NCBI GenBank assembly: GCA_947441105.1
Contig: CANESN010000007.1
Coordinates: forward strand, 1-15,111
Reading direction: 5' to 3'
DNA: 15,111 nucleotides
Origin: Micrococcales bacterium
GTDB lineage: Bacteria; Actinomycetota; Actinomycetes; Actinomycetales; Microbacteriaceae
This document shows, in pieces, positions 1 to 9,039 of the stretch; positions within the stretch are counted from its first letter, which is position 1; each line of letters begins with the position of its first letter. The notes beneath the pieces were generated by a model. That model was not told the origin of the DNA. It saw only the letters and a program-made list of their open reading frames with translations, and did not search any database. Position numbers and translations under genes: made by a program.

Positions 1-662
<662 letters not shown>

Positions 663-679
663 TTATGGGGAAGCTGTTT

Positions 680-1186
680 TTAGCGAAGTACTTTTTCGCT
701 CATGGACTTAGAGCCACGCGAAATCGCGATTGCTCCAGATTGAACTAGTTCTTTGATGCCGAATGGCTCGAGCACCTTTAGAAACGCCTTGCACTTTGCT
801 GAGTCGCCGGTGACTTCGATTACAACCGAGTCGCTAACAACATCGACAACTCGAGCTCTGAATAGCGTAACGGCTTCTAGCACCTGGGAGCGAGTCGCGG
901 CATCTGTTTTAACCTTGATCAGCATGTGATCGCGAGCGATCGAAGCATCCTGCTCCAGCTCAACAACCTTCAGAACATTGATCAACTTATTCAGCTGCTT
1001 AGTTACCTGCTCAAGTGGCTGACCATCAAGGCTGACCACTGCGGTAATACGAGATAGGCCCTCGACCTCGGTGGTTCCCACCGCAAGCGATTCGATGTTG
1101 AAGCCACGACGAGCAAAAAGAGCTGCGACGCGAGTCAAAATACCAGGCTTATCTTCAACCAATAGCGAGAGTACGTGCTGAGACAT
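680..1186 (-). CDS. ilvN: Acetolactate synthase small (regulatory) subunit
   Basis: This is the regulatory partner of IlvB. It binds a branched-chain amino acid end product, usually valine, and activates the catalytic subunit. At 168 residues it has the normal length for the short bacterial form. The N-terminal ACT domain is clear: LSLLVEDKPGILTRVAALF (about residues 6-24), followed by RRGFNIESLAVG. The rest matches the family's C-terminal domain, ending in SRGSKSMSEKVLR. The ATG at 1184-1186 lies 2 bp after the ilvB stop codon, and GGAGGAG in the last ilvB codons gives a strong ribosome site, so the two subunits are probably translationally coupled. Feedback control is known for the family; which amino acid acts here cannot be read from the sequence. 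Confidence 0.97.
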   Translation of the reverse strand: MSQHVLSLLVEDKPGILTRVAALFARRGFNIESLAVGTTEVEGLSRITAVVSLDGQPLEQVTKQLNKLINVLKVVELEQDASIARDHMLIKVKTDAATRSQVLEAVTLFRARVVDVVSDSVVIEVTGDSAKCKAFLKVLEPFGIKELVQSGAIAISRGSKSMSEKVLR

Positions 1187-1188
1187 TC

Positions 1189-2943
1189 CTACTCCTCCCC
1201 ATCCCAGATCGGAGCTGCGTCACGGGCATACTGCACCGCATCGTTGGAAACACCTGCTGGAACCATTGGCCAAACCATCGCATCTCTTCCAACAATGAAG
1301 TCGATTACCACCGGTCGATCGTTGGTCTCGATTGCCAACTTGATGGCGGCATCGATCTCGTCTTCCTTCTCAACGCGAATCGCAAGGCAGCCGTAAGCCT
1401 CGGCCAGCTTGACAAAGTCCGGAATCATCACGGTATCTGTTCCGGTGTGAAGGTCGGTGTTTGAGTAGCGCTTGTCATAGAACAAGGTCTGCCACTGGCG
1501 AACCATACCCAAAGAAGAGTTGTTGATAATCGCAACCTTGATTGGGATGTTGTTGATCGCACAGGTTGCTAGTTCCTGGTTGGTCATCTGGAAACAGCCA
1601 TCGCCATCGATTGCCCAAACTAGGCGATCTGGCTCTGCAACCTTGGCACCCATGGCCGCCGGTACCGAGTAACCCATGGTTCCCGCACCACCGGAGTTCA
1701 ACCAGGAGTTTGGACGTTCGTACTTAATAAACTGCGCTGCCCACATCTGGTGCTGACCCACTCCGGCGCAGTAGGTCGCATCTGGACCCGAAAGTTCACC
1801 GATTCGCTTGATAACCAGCTGAGGTGACAACTTGCCGTCGTCAGTATCAACGTAGCCAAGTGGGTAGCGCTCTTTGAGACCGTTGAGGAACTGCCACCAG
1901 GAAGCAAAGTCTGGCTTCTTGCCGGAAAGTTGCTTCTCAAGCTCCGCGGTTAGCATTGCGATTACGACCTTGGCATCACCAACGATTGGAACATCTGCGT
2001 GGCGAATCTTGCCAATCTCTGCAGGGTCGATGTCTACGTGGATTATCTTGGCACCCGGCGCAAAGCTCTTCACGTCACCGGTAACGCGGTCATCAAAACG
2101 AGCGCCCAAGGTGATGAGCAAATCTGCCTTCTGCAAAGCGGTCACCGCAGGAACGGTGCCGTGCATTCCCGGCATACCGAGGTGGTTTGGGTGAGAATCT
2201 GGGAAAGCACCGCGTGCCATCAAGGTGGTGGTCACTGGCGCACCGACCAGCTCAACTAGGCGAGCAAGCTCTGCGTGAGCCTCGGCACGAATCACTCCGC
2301 CGCCGACGTAGAAGATTGGCTTGTGTGAGGCAAGAATCATTTCGGCAGCAGCCTGGACCTGCTTGCCGTGTGGGTCGGTAACCGGCTTGTAGCCAGGCAG
2401 CTCAACCTTTGGTGGCCAAGAGAATTCAAACTTCTTGTTCTGAGCATCCTTGGCAACGTCTACCAAGACCGGGCCTGGGCGACCGGTGGTTGCAAGTTCA
2501 TAGGCTGCCGCCATAGTCGCTGGGATTTGCGATGCATCGGTAACCAAGAAGCTGTGCTTGGTGATTGGCATTGTGATACCAACGATGTCTGCCTCTTGGA
2601 AAGCGTCGGTTCCAATCGCGTGCGAGTTCACCTGACCGGTAATTGCAAGAAGTGGAACGGAGTCCATCATGGCGTCCATGATCGGGGTGACCAGGTTGGT
2701 GGCTCCAGGTCCACTGGTCGCGATGCAGACACCGAGTTTGCCGCTGGCAGCTGCGTAGCCCTCTGCAGCGTGACCGGCACCCTGCTCGTGGCGCACCAAA
2801 ATATGACGAATCTTTTTGCTGTCCATCAATGGGTCATAGGTTGGCAGAATTGCACCACCTGGCAGGCCGAAGATAGTGTCAACACCCAACATCTCCAGAG
2901 AGCGGATGATTGCCTGTGCTCCGGTGAGCATTTCCTTAGACAT
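1189..2943 (-). CDS. ilvB: Acetolactate (acetohydroxyacid) synthase large catalytic subunit
   Basis: This thiamine-diphosphate and FAD enzyme condenses pyruvate with pyruvate or 2-oxobutyrate, the first common step of valine, leucine and isoleucine synthesis. From the chosen start it is 584 residues. The N-terminal ThDP domain has [10 protein letters not shown] (about 25-34) and [14 protein letters not shown] with the activating Glu53. The C-terminal ThDP/Mg motif runs from GDG (about 447) to NN (about 475), followed by the family segment GMVRQWQ. The reading frame opens 27 bp earlier, at a TTG directly after the ilvD stop. The ATG at 2941-2943 is better because GAAGAAGG (2948-2955) sits 4 nt before it and the extra nine residues are not family-like. 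It is followed closely by ilvN, its regulatory subunit. Confidence 0.97.
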   Translation of the reverse strand: MSKEMLTGAQAIIRSLEMLGVDTIFGLPGGAILPTYDPLMDSKKIRHILVRHEQGAGHAAEGYAAASGKLGVCIATSGPGATNLVTPIMDAMMDSVPLLAITGQVNSHAIGTDAFQEADIVGITMPITKHSFLVTDASQIPATMAAAYELATTGRPGPVLVDVAKDAQNKKFEFSWPPKVELPGYKPVTDPHGKQVQAAAEMILASHKPIFYVGGGVIRAEAHAELARLVELVGAPVTTTLMARGAFPDSHPNHLGMPGMHGTVPAVTALQKADLLITLGARFDDRVTGDVKSFAPGAKIIHVDIDPAEIGKIRHADVPIVGDAKVVIAMLTAELEKQLSGKKPDFASWWQFLNGLKERYPLGYVDTDDGKLSPQLVIKRIGELSGPDATYCAGVGQHQMWAAQFIKYERPNSWLNSGGAGTMGYSVPAAMGAKVAEPDRLVWAIDGDGCFQMTNQELATCAINNIPIKVAIINNSSLGMVRQWQTLFYDKRYSNTDLHTGTDTVMIPDFVKLAEAYGCLAIRVEKEDEIDAAIKLAIETNDRPVVIDFIVGRDAMVWPMVPAGVSNDAVQYARDAAPIWDGEE

Positions 2944-2947
2944 TGGA

Positions 2948-2955
2948 CCTTCTTC
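2948..2955 (-). promoter_or_regulatory. Ribosome binding site that decides the ilvB start
   Basis: On the minus strand GAAGAAGG lies 4 nt upstream of the ATG at 2941-2943, within the 27-bp gap between the ilvD stop codon and ilvB. It favours this ATG over the TTG that directly follows the ilvD stop. Confidence 0.6.
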
Positions 2956-2970
2956 GTTCGTGGTGTGCAA

Positions 2971-4662
2971 CTAACCGCAGTAAGCGCCTTCTGCGGCGGA
3001 GTGCACGAGCTTGGAGTACTTAGCGAGAACACCGCGGGTGTAACGCGGTGGCAGCGGCTGCCAATCAGTCTTGCGGCGAGCCAACTCTTCATCGTCGACC
3101 AGTAAGTCAAGCGAACGAGCTTTGATGTCAACCCGAATCAGGTCTCCATCACGCACCAGGGAAATAGGTCCACCGTCGGTGGCCTCTGGTGCAATGTGTC
3201 CGATACATAGGCCGGTTGTGCCGCCCGAGAATCGTCCGTCCGTCAATAGTAGGACATCTTTACCTAAACCGGCACCCTTAATCGCACCGGTAATGGCAAG
3301 CATCTCGCGCATACCAGGACCACCCTTAGGGCCCTCGTAGCGAATAACCACTACGTCACCAGAGGTGATCTCACCGCGAGATAGTGCCTCCATGGCCGCA
3401 CCCTCACGCTCAAATACGCGAGCTGGGCCTTCAAAGAAGGCAAGGTCGAAGCCGGCGGTCTTCACAACTGCGCCATCTGGTGCGATGCTGCCGTGCAGAA
3501 TCGCAATGCCGCCGTCTTTGTGAATCGGATTGTCCATGGCGCGAATGATCTTGCCGTCTGGGTCAGGTGGATTGATATCCGCAAGGTTCTCGGCAACGGT
3601 CTTGCCGGTAACGGTTAGGCAGTCACCGTGAATTAGTCCTGCGTCCAAAAGCGCCTTCATTACTACCGGTACTCCGCCAACGCGGTCCACGTCGTTCATT
3701 ACGTACTGACCAAAAGGCTTGAGATCTCCAAGGTGTGGAACCTTGTCAGCGATGCGGTTGAAGTCCGAAAGCTGAAGGTCCACCTCGGCCTCGCGAGCAA
3801 TTGCAAGTAGGTGTAGTACAGCGTTGGTGGAACCACCAAAAGCCATAAGAACCGCAATTGCATTCTCGAAAGCCTTCTTGGTCAAAATCATGCGAGCGGT
3901 GATGCCCTTTGCAATTAGGTTCACAACTGCTTCACCCGAGCGGTGTGCCCAAGCATCGCGACGACGGTCAGCAGATGGCGGGGATGCAGAACCAGGAAGG
4001 CTGAGTCCCAACGCCTCACCGATTGAGGCCATGGTGTTTGCGGTGTACATACCGCCACAAGCGCCTTCGCCTGGGCAAATTGCTCGCTCAATGCGGTCAA
4101 CATCCTCAAGGCTCATCTTGCCGGCCTTGCAAGCACCAACCGCCTCGAAGGCGTCAATGATGGTGACCTGCTTCTCGGTGCCGTCAGAAAGCTTTACCCA
4201 ACCCGGAGCAATCGAACCTGCGTATAGAAATACTGAAGCCAAATCCAAACGAGCAGCAGCCATCATCATGCCCGGTAGTGACTTGTCGCAACCGGCCAAT
4301 AGAACAGATCCATCTAGACGTTCTGCCTGCATCACGGTCTCAACCGAGTCTGCAATCACCTCGCGAGAAACCAGCGAAAAGTGCATGCCCTCGTGGCCCA
4401 TGGAAATTCCGTCGGAAACCGAGATGGTGCCAAATTCCAGCGGGTAACCCTTGGCTGCGTGCACACCCATCTTGGCGGCATCTGCTAATCGATCAAGCGA
4501 AAGGTTGCAGGGAGTGACTTCGTTCCAAGACGAGGCAACACCGATCTGTGGCTTCTCCCAGTCTTCATCGCCCATTCCGACCGCACGGAGCATGCCGCGA
4601 GCAGCGGCTCTCTCTAGGCCATCGGTAACAGCAAAGGAGCGGGGTTTCATCGAGCTAGGCAT
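2971..4662 (-). CDS. ilvD: Dihydroxy-acid dehydratase
   Basis: This iron-sulphur enzyme dehydrates 2,3-dihydroxyisovalerate or dihydroxymethylvalerate to the 2-oxo acids, the third common step of branched-chain amino acid synthesis. It has 563 residues, near the usual length. The cluster-binding cysteines are visible: Cys52 in TPCNLSLD, Cys125 in [12 protein letters not shown] (first IlvD/Edd signature) and Cys202 in [30 protein letters not shown] follows, and [22 protein letters not shown] near the C-terminus is the second signature. The ATG at 4660-4662 has AGGA 7 nt upstream (4670-4673). The ATG four codons later (MKPRSF) is a weaker alternative. It is the first gene of the minus-strand ilv block; its stop lies 27 bp before the ilvB ATG. 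Its 5' end faces crtB across 38 bp. Confidence 0.96.
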   Translation of the reverse strand: MPSSMKPRSFAVTDGLERAAARGMLRAVGMGDEDWEKPQIGVASSWNEVTPCNLSLDRLADAAKMGVHAAKGYPLEFGTISVSDGISMGHEGMHFSLVSREVIADSVETVMQAERLDGSVLLAGCDKSLPGMMMAAARLDLASVFLYAGSIAPGWVKLSDGTEKQVTIIDAFEAVGACKAGKMSLEDVDRIERAICPGEGACGGMYTANTMASIGEALGLSLPGSASPPSADRRRDAWAHRSGEAVVNLIAKGITARMILTKKAFENAIAVLMAFGGSTNAVLHLLAIAREAEVDLQLSDFNRIADKVPHLGDLKPFGQYVMNDVDRVGGVPVVMKALLDAGLIHGDCLTVTGKTVAENLADINPPDPDGKIIRAMDNPIHKDGGIAILHGSIAPDGAVVKTAGFDLAFFEGPARVFEREGAAMEALSRGEITSGDVVVIRYEGPKGGPGMREMLAITGAIKGAGLGKDVLLLTDGRFSGGTTGLCIGHIAPEATDGGPISLVRDGDLIRVDIKARSLDLLVDDEELARRKTDWQPLPPRYTRGVLAKYSKLVHSAAEGAYCG

Positions 4663-4700
4663 TGTTCAATCCTACCTATAAGTGCTAGTAGCCTAGAAGG
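4663..4700. promoter_or_regulatory. 38-bp divergent spacer between ilvD and crtB
   Basis: All upstream control for two divergent operons must lie here or inside the two coding starts. On the plus strand TATAAG (4677-4682) resembles a -10 box and lies 18 nt before the crtB GTG, but no good -35 box is present at 16-18 bp. On the minus strand the spacer contains the ilvD ribosome site AGGA (4670-4673). Possible minus-strand boxes such as TTGGCT would lie inside the crtB 5' end. The promoter calls are weak; the tight geometry is directly seen. Confidence 0.4.
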
Positions 4701-5594
4701 GTGGAAAGCCAAGATACGACAAAGGTCCCGACCGGGCTGACCCTCTACTCGCTGGCAGCTCATCGCGCTAGTAAAGAGGTCATTTACAGTTACTCGACCT
4801 CGTTCGGTATGGCAACCAGACTTTTATCCAAAGACATCAGGCACCACGTCGAAAACATTTACGCCCTGGTACGCGTCGCAGATGAGATTGTTGACGGCTC
4901 TGCCGCCGATGCCGCACTGAGCGCACCAGAAATAGATCCGGAAACAGAGCTCAATGCATTTGAGCAGGAAACCTATCGCGCCATGCGACTTGGATTTAGC
5001 ACGAATCTGATCATTCATGCCTTTGCCGTGACCGCCCGCGAGGTTGGCATCAGCAAAGACATCGTGGAGCCATTTTTCTACTCCATGCGCCAGGACCTAA
5101 CGGAGACCGAACACACCCAGGAGACTTTTGACACCTACGTTTATGGCTCCGCCGAGGTAGTTGGCCTGATGTGCCTTGCAGCGTTTGTGCACGGAGGCTC
5201 CTACTCCAAAGAAGAGAAAATTACCCTGGTCAAGGGCGCTAGAGCACTTGGTTCCGCATTTCAAAAGGTGAACTTTCTTAGAGACCTAAGTGCAGATTTC
5301 AAGAGACTTGGTCGCAGCTACTTCCCAAACGTCAACGTCTCAAACTTTGACGAGCAAACCAAGGCCCGCCTGGTGGCGGATATCAACCAGGATCTCAAGG
5401 TAAGTGCTCAGTCACTGCCACTACTTCCAAAATCCGCCAGGGCAGCTGTTACCGCAGCGCAGCTTTTATTCACTGAGCTAAACCACAAAATTGGAAATAC
5501 CGAAGCCACCAAGTTGATTGAGACACGTATCAGCGTTGGCAACTTCAAGAAGTTGTCGCTGGTTATCAAATCATTCTTAGGAGCAAAGCCATGA
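4701..5594 (+). CDS. crtB: Phytoene synthase
   Basis: It condenses two geranylgeranyl diphosphates to phytoene, the first committed step of C40 carotenoid synthesis, probably at the membrane surface. It has 297 residues, normal for bacterial CrtB. Both aspartate-rich Mg-diphosphate motifs are present: DEIVD at 61-65, and DLSADFKRLGRSYFP with Asp195 and Asp199. YSTSFGMATRLL (31-42) is the conserved N-terminal family segment. The start must be the GTG at 4701: an in-frame stop occurs at 4689-4691, and no other standard start lies before the conserved region. AGAAGG abuts the GTG directly and is too close to work as a normal ribosome site, so a very short leader is plausible. It heads the carotenoid operon and overlaps crtI by 4 bp (ATGA). 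Confidence 0.96.
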   Translation: MESQDTTKVPTGLTLYSLAAHRASKEVIYSYSTSFGMATRLLSKDIRHHVENIYALVRVADEIVDGSAADAALSAPEIDPETELNAFEQETYRAMRLGFSTNLIIHAFAVTAREVGISKDIVEPFFYSMRQDLTETEHTQETFDTYVYGSAEVVGLMCLAAFVHGGSYSKEEKITLVKGARALGSAFQKVNFLRDLSADFKRLGRSYFPNVNVSNFDEQTKARLVADINQDLKVSAQSLPLLPKSARAAVTAAQLLFTELNHKIGNTEATKLIETRISVGNFKKLSLVIKSFLGAKP

Positions 5595-7153
5595 GCCAAA
5601 AAACCGCAATCGTAATTGGCGGTGGCATTGCAGGGCTTTCGACCGCAGCGCTGTTGGCTAAGGCCGGCATGCAGGTAAAGCTTTTCGAGGGTCGAGAAGG
5701 TCTTGGCGGTCGCGCTTACCTTTGGGAAAAAGATGGCTTTAGATTCGATATGGGTCCGAGCTGGTACCTAATGCCGGATGCCTTCGAACAGTTTTACAAC
5801 CTGATGGGCACTACCGCCAACAAAGAGTTGGATCTAGTTCGACTGAGCCCCGCCTACCAGACTCGCAATGAAGGCTTGGGCGACCGTTTGGTCATGAGCG
5901 AGAAGCTTCCAGAGATCAAGGCGATGTTTGAGTCGATTGAAGCCGGTAGCGGTGAGCAGCTCCAGAAGTACCTAGACAGCGCTCAAGAGGCTTATGAGTT
6001 ATCCATCAAGCACTTCTTGTACACCAACTTCAAAGACCTAAGGTCCTTCCTGCACCCAGAGGTGCTTGCGAAGCTTGGCAAGTTCATAAAGCTTTTGACC
6101 ACCTCGCTGTATGACTTCTCTGGTCAGTTTGTCAAAGACGACCGCCTCAAGAAAATGCTGAACTTCCCCGCGGTGTTCTTAGGTGCATCCCCTTACAACA
6201 CCCCGAGCATGTATCACCTGATGACCCATGTGGATATGAATCAGGGCGTCTTTTACCCGCAGGGTGGTTTCTACACCCTGATTGAATCGATTGCTGGACT
6301 TGCCAGAGCGCACGGCGCTGAAATTCACACCTCGTCTCCAGTGACCAAGATCCTTACCGAAAATGGCAAGGCCGTCGGAGTTCAGGTTGGAGCAGCCGAA
6401 TACCGCGCCGATGTAGTGGTTGCGAGCGCCGACCTGCACTTTGTAGAGACCAAGTTGCTAGAGCGCAAAGATCAGTCATTCCCGCAGTCCTGGTGGGACA
6501 AGCGCGTTGCTGGACCTTCGGCACTGTTGATGTACCTAGGGGTCAAGGGCAAGATCGATCAGCTCAATCACCACACCCTGTTGTACACCGAGGACTGGGG
6601 CAAGAACTTCGCCAAGGTCTTCCGCAAGGCTGATGGTAAATCAGAGGTTCCGAACCCAGCCAGCTTGTACATCTGCAACCCCTCCAAGACTGACTCGAGC
6701 GTCGCGCCTGAGGGCATGGAGAACATCTTCGTTTTGGTTCCAGCCGCAGCGGATGTCGGCATTGGTGGTTCAGGAGACGAAAGCTTTGAGCAGGCTGCTG
6801 ACAAAGTGATTGACCAGATTTCAACCTGGTGTGATATTCCAGATCTCAAAGAGCGCATCGTGGTTCGAAAGACCATGGGACCGCGTGATTTCCAGAACGA
6901 GCTAAACGCCTGGAACGGCACCGCACTTGGCATGGCCCACACCCTGCGCCAAAGCGCTTTCTTCAGACCTAAGAACTACTCCAAGAAGCTCAAGAACCTT
7001 TTCTACGTTGGCCACAACACCATTCCAGGCATCGGCTTACCGATGTGCCTAATTGGTGCCGAGCTGGTCTACAAGCACCTAACCGATGACAGAAGCGCGG
7101 GCCCTATCAAGGGCGAGCTAAAGCCAGTCAAGGTCTGGAAAGGGTTGGCTTGA
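5591..7153 (+). CDS. crtI: Phytoene desaturase (CrtI type, probably lycopene-forming)
   Basis: This FAD-dependent, membrane-associated desaturase introduces double bonds into phytoene; the four-step product, lycopene, is the substrate of the elongase downstream. It has 520 residues, the usual length. The N-terminal dinucleotide-binding motif is IGGGIAGLSTAALL (about 9-22), with acidic Glu33 at the end of the second strand, followed by GREGLGGRAY. The bacterial-type desaturase C-terminal signature is at about 471-497 (FYVGHNTIPGIGLPMCLIGAE). The ATG overlaps the crtB stop in ATGA, indicating translational coupling. The number of desaturation steps is inferred from the genes that follow, since sequence alone does not separate three-step from four-step enzymes. 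Confidence 0.95.
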   Translation: MSQKTAIVIGGGIAGLSTAALLAKAGMQVKLFEGREGLGGRAYLWEKDGFRFDMGPSWYLMPDAFEQFYNLMGTTANKELDLVRLSPAYQTRNEGLGDRLVMSEKLPEIKAMFESIEAGSGEQLQKYLDSAQEAYELSIKHFLYTNFKDLRSFLHPEVLAKLGKFIKLLTTSLYDFSGQFVKDDRLKKMLNFPAVFLGASPYNTPSMYHLMTHVDMNQGVFYPQGGFYTLIESIAGLARAHGAEIHTSSPVTKILTENGKAVGVQVGAAEYRADVVVASADLHFVETKLLERKDQSFPQSWWDKRVAGPSALLMYLGVKGKIDQLNHHTLLYTEDWGKNFAKVFRKADGKSEVPNPASLYICNPSKTDSSVAPEGMENIFVLVPAAADVGIGGSGDESFEQAADKVIDQISTWCDIPDLKERIVVRKTMGPRDFQNELNAWNGTALGMAHTLRQSAFFRPKNYSKKLKNLFYVGHNTIPGIGLPMCLIGAELVYKHLTDDRSAGPIKGELKPVKVWKGLA

Positions 7154-7458
7154 TTCTTTATCTTGCGGCCCTAACCGTTTCCCTATTGGGAATGGGGCTA
7201 ATTGATTTCAAGCACAAGCTAGCGCTGTTTGCGCAGCCCGTTAGATCAGCAATAACTATCGCTGTGGCTGTGACCGTGTTTTTGATTTGGGACCTGGTTG
7301 GCATTTCCCAAGGCATCTTTTTCCGAGGTGAAGGTCCTTACCTCACCGGCATAACCATTGCCCCGGAACTTCCTATCGAAGAGGTATTTTTCCTAACGCT
7401 TTTGAGCTACACGATTCTGATCGCCTACCTAGGGTTTGCTAAATGGCGCAAGAGTTGA
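7150..7458 (+). CDS. crtYe: Lycopene cyclase subunit, CrtYe/CrtYc/LbtB type
   Basis: This small integral membrane protein of 102 residues is half of the heterodimeric lycopene cyclase found in actinobacteria. With the next gene product it cyclises the ends of lycopene or of its C50 derivative. About three membrane helices are visible (roughly 2-20, 32-52 and 78-95). The conserved PELPIEEVFF segment (72-81), with the paired glutamates characteristic of this domain, lies just before the last helix. The start is TTG at 7150, sharing TTGA with the crtI stop. No other start near the first hydrophobic segment is better, and the coupling supports it. Whether the ring formed is beta, epsilon or gamma cannot be told from sequence. 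The symbol follows the C. glutamicum gene order. Confidence 0.88.
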   Translation: MILYLAALTVSLLGMGLIDFKHKLALFAQPVRSAITIAVAVTVFLIWDLVGISQGIFFRGEGPYLTGITIAPELPIEEVFFLTLLSYTILIAYLGFAKWRKS

Positions 7459-7742
7459 GCTACCTCGCGATTGCGCTCCCACCGGTTTTGTTCTTCGGTG
7501 TTCTAGCGCTGCTATTTAGAAAGCGCCTCAATCTGAGAGCCTTTGGACTGGCGGCCATTCTCACGCTCGTAATGACATTGGTGTTTGATAACTTAATCAT
7601 CCTGTTTGGCATAGTTGGCTATGACGAAGCTCTGATTTCGGGTGTAAAACTAGGAGTTGCACCGATTGAGGACTTCTCCTACACACTTGTTGGATTGGTT
7701 TTGATTCCACTCACCTGGGAACTATTGGGAAGGAAGAAGTGA
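7443..7742 (+). CDS. crtYf: Lycopene cyclase subunit, CrtYf/CrtYd/LbtC type
   Basis: This is the second membrane subunit of the split lycopene cyclase, with 99 residues. It has about three hydrophobic helices (roughly 5-25, 33-55 and 80-95). LVFDNLII (47-54) and APIEDFSYTLVG (73-84) are the family segments; PIEDF mirrors PIEEVF in the partner, as expected for paired homologous halves. The ATG at 7443 lies inside the end of crtYe, giving a 16-bp overlap, with AGGG 8-9 nt upstream. A TTG at 7455, which would share TTGA with the crtYe stop, is a possible alternative start that would remove only four residues. The unit is co-translated with crtYe and overlaps crtEb by 4 bp. Confidence 0.88.
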   Translation: MAQELSYLAIALPPVLFFGVLALLFRKRLNLRAFGLAAILTLVMTLVFDNLIILFGIVGYDEALISGVKLGVAPIEDFSYTLVGLVLIPLTWELLGRKK

Positions 7743-8593
7743 GCGCTGTAGCCAAACTGTTTGTGGCATCCAGGCCAATCTCCTGGGTAAATACCGCTTT
7801 CCCATTTGGCGCTGCTTACTTTTTCTCAACCGGAGCGATCGATTCGATCTTCTGGCTGGGATGTTTTTTCTTTTTAGTCCCCTACAACTTTTTGATGTAT
7901 GGCGTAAATGATGTTTTTGACTACGAGAGTGATCTTCGAAACCCCAGAAAAGGTGGCATCGAAGGAGCACTGCTAGATCCCAAATACCACCGACTAACGC
8001 TGTTCTGGGCTTTTGGAATTGCGATTCCCTTTGCGATAGTGCTCTCCCTTGTAAACCCAAACTCAACCTTCTGGTTGTGGCTGACGCTATTTGCAGTGGT
8101 GGCATACAGCGTCAAGGGCCTTAGGTTCAAAGAGATTCCATTCTTGGATTCGCTGACCAGCAGCTGGCACTTTGTCGGGCCGTTACTTGTTGGCCTTGCG
8201 ATGGCAGAGGTTGAGATCACCGGTGCTCTGGTGACTGGAATTGCTGCCTTTTTGATTTGGGGCATGGCCTCTCACGCCTTCGGAGCTGTGCAGGATGTCA
8301 GAGCAGATCGCGAGGCGAATATTGCCTCGATAGCAACCGCACTCGGAGCAAGGCTTACCACCCGAATCGCCTTTGGTTTTTACATTGTGGCCGGAGTTCT
8401 GGCCCTGAGCCTGCCGGATCGCTTTGCCTTTGCAGCCTTGGCCGCAATCCCCTACCTGTTTGTGGTTGGGAGAGAGCTAAACATCACCGATCAGAATTGT
8501 GAGCGAGCCAACCGCGGTTGGAAAGTGTTTATCTGGCTGAACTTTTTTGCAGGTGCAGTTATCTGCTCGCTGCTGATCGGACCGAGCGCTTAG
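7739..8593 (+). CDS. crtEb: Lycopene elongase/prenyltransferase (UbiA family) for C50 carotenoids
   Basis: This polytopic membrane prenyltransferase probably adds dimethylallyl C5 units to both ends of lycopene, giving the C50 skeleton (flavuxanthin-like in C. glutamicum) that the split cyclase then closes. It has 284 residues. The first Asp-rich motif is NDVFDYESD (57-65) followed by NPRKGG. The second is DVRADREANIASIATALGA (186-204), with Asp186 and Asp190. The remaining sequence is mostly hydrophobic, consistent with eight or nine helices. The GTG start at 7739 shares GTGA with the crtYf stop. It is the last gene of the operon, and its stop overlaps the end of the convergent sprT-like gene by 4 bp. 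Other UbiA enzymes share the motifs; the operon context makes the elongase role likely. Confidence 0.88.
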   Translation: MSAVAKLFVASRPISWVNTAFPFGAAYFFSTGAIDSIFWLGCFFFLVPYNFLMYGVNDVFDYESDLRNPRKGGIEGALLDPKYHRLTLFWAFGIAIPFAIVLSLVNPNSTFWLWLTLFAVVAYSVKGLRFKEIPFLDSLTSSWHFVGPLLVGLAMAEVEITGALVTGIAAFLIWGMASHAFGAVQDVRADREANIASIATALGARLTTRIAFGFYIVAGVLALSLPDRFAFAALAAIPYLFVVGRELNITDQNCERANRGWKVFIWLNFFAGAVICSLLIGPSA

Positions 8594-9030
8594 TTTTCGC
8601 TCCAGCTAATTAGATAGCGGCGAGAAAAACGCGGGGCGCAGAGTTTGCAGCTGAGCATTCTCGATGGTTGACGTGAGCGAAAGTGCTCGTGGCCACCAGG
8701 GCAAACCCCTTTGTACTTCGCGACCTGCTTGGCAAGTGGTGTGCCATCGATTCTTTGGTGAAGGTAACCCAGCTCACTAGCCTTCGCCTTCCAGATCTTG
8801 CCGTGACCAGCTGCCTGTCCGGTTAGGGCGTGGGCAATCTCATGAAGCAAAACCTGCTCCACCACATGCATATCTCCAGCTTCAACTAGGTGTCTTGAGA
8901 TGGTGATGCGCTTTTGAGAGTAGTTACACAGCCCGGCTCGGCGAATAGCCCTATCGAACCCAAACGAATAGTTGACCAGCCCATGCTGCTGAAACAGCTG
9001 CTGGGCTAACTGATTTACCTGATCAAACAC
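8590..9030 (-). CDS. SprT-like zinc metalloprotease
   Basis: This 146-residue protein has the zincin motif HEIAH (63-67) followed by GHGKIWK, with His76 the probable third zinc ligand, in the HExxH...GHGxxW arrangement of SprT-like domains. The C-terminus carries Cys110, His114, Cys128 and Cys131 (CPGGH...CKLC), suggesting a small zinc ribbon like those after SprT domains, although the first pair is CxxxH rather than CxxC. No signal peptide is seen, so it is probably cytoplasmic. The start is GTG at 9028-9030, 9 bp after the aminotransferase stop; the ribosome site is weak (GAGGG about 15 nt upstream). SprT relatives in eukaryotes cut DNA-protein crosslinks; the substrate of the small bacterial members is not established, so no precise role is claimed. 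Confidence 0.85.
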   Translation of the reverse strand: MFDQVNQLAQQLFQQHGLVNYSFGFDRAIRRAGLCNYSQKRITISRHLVEAGDMHVVEQVLLHEIAHALTGQAAGHGKIWKAKASELGYLHQRIDGTPLAKQVAKYKGVCPGGHEHFRSRQPSRMLSCKLCAPRFSRRYLISWSEN

Positions 9031-9039
9031 GAGACAAGA

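Noticed and set aside
2944..2970. TTG start for ilvB directly after the ilvD stop
   Set aside because: No ribosome site precedes it and the nine extra residues are not family-like, whereas GAAGAAGG precedes the ATG at 2943.
2368..3105. A 245-codon open frame on the plus strand
   Set aside because: It lies antisense across ilvB and ilvD, both of which carry clear catalytic motifs; the product has no domain character and is rich in Cys, Trp and Gly in the manner of a shadow frame.
3824..4447. A 207-codon open frame on the plus strand
   Set aside because: It is antisense to the iron-sulphur-ligand region of ilvD and its product is low-complexity Ser/Pro/Ala-rich; it is explained by the codon bias of ilvD.
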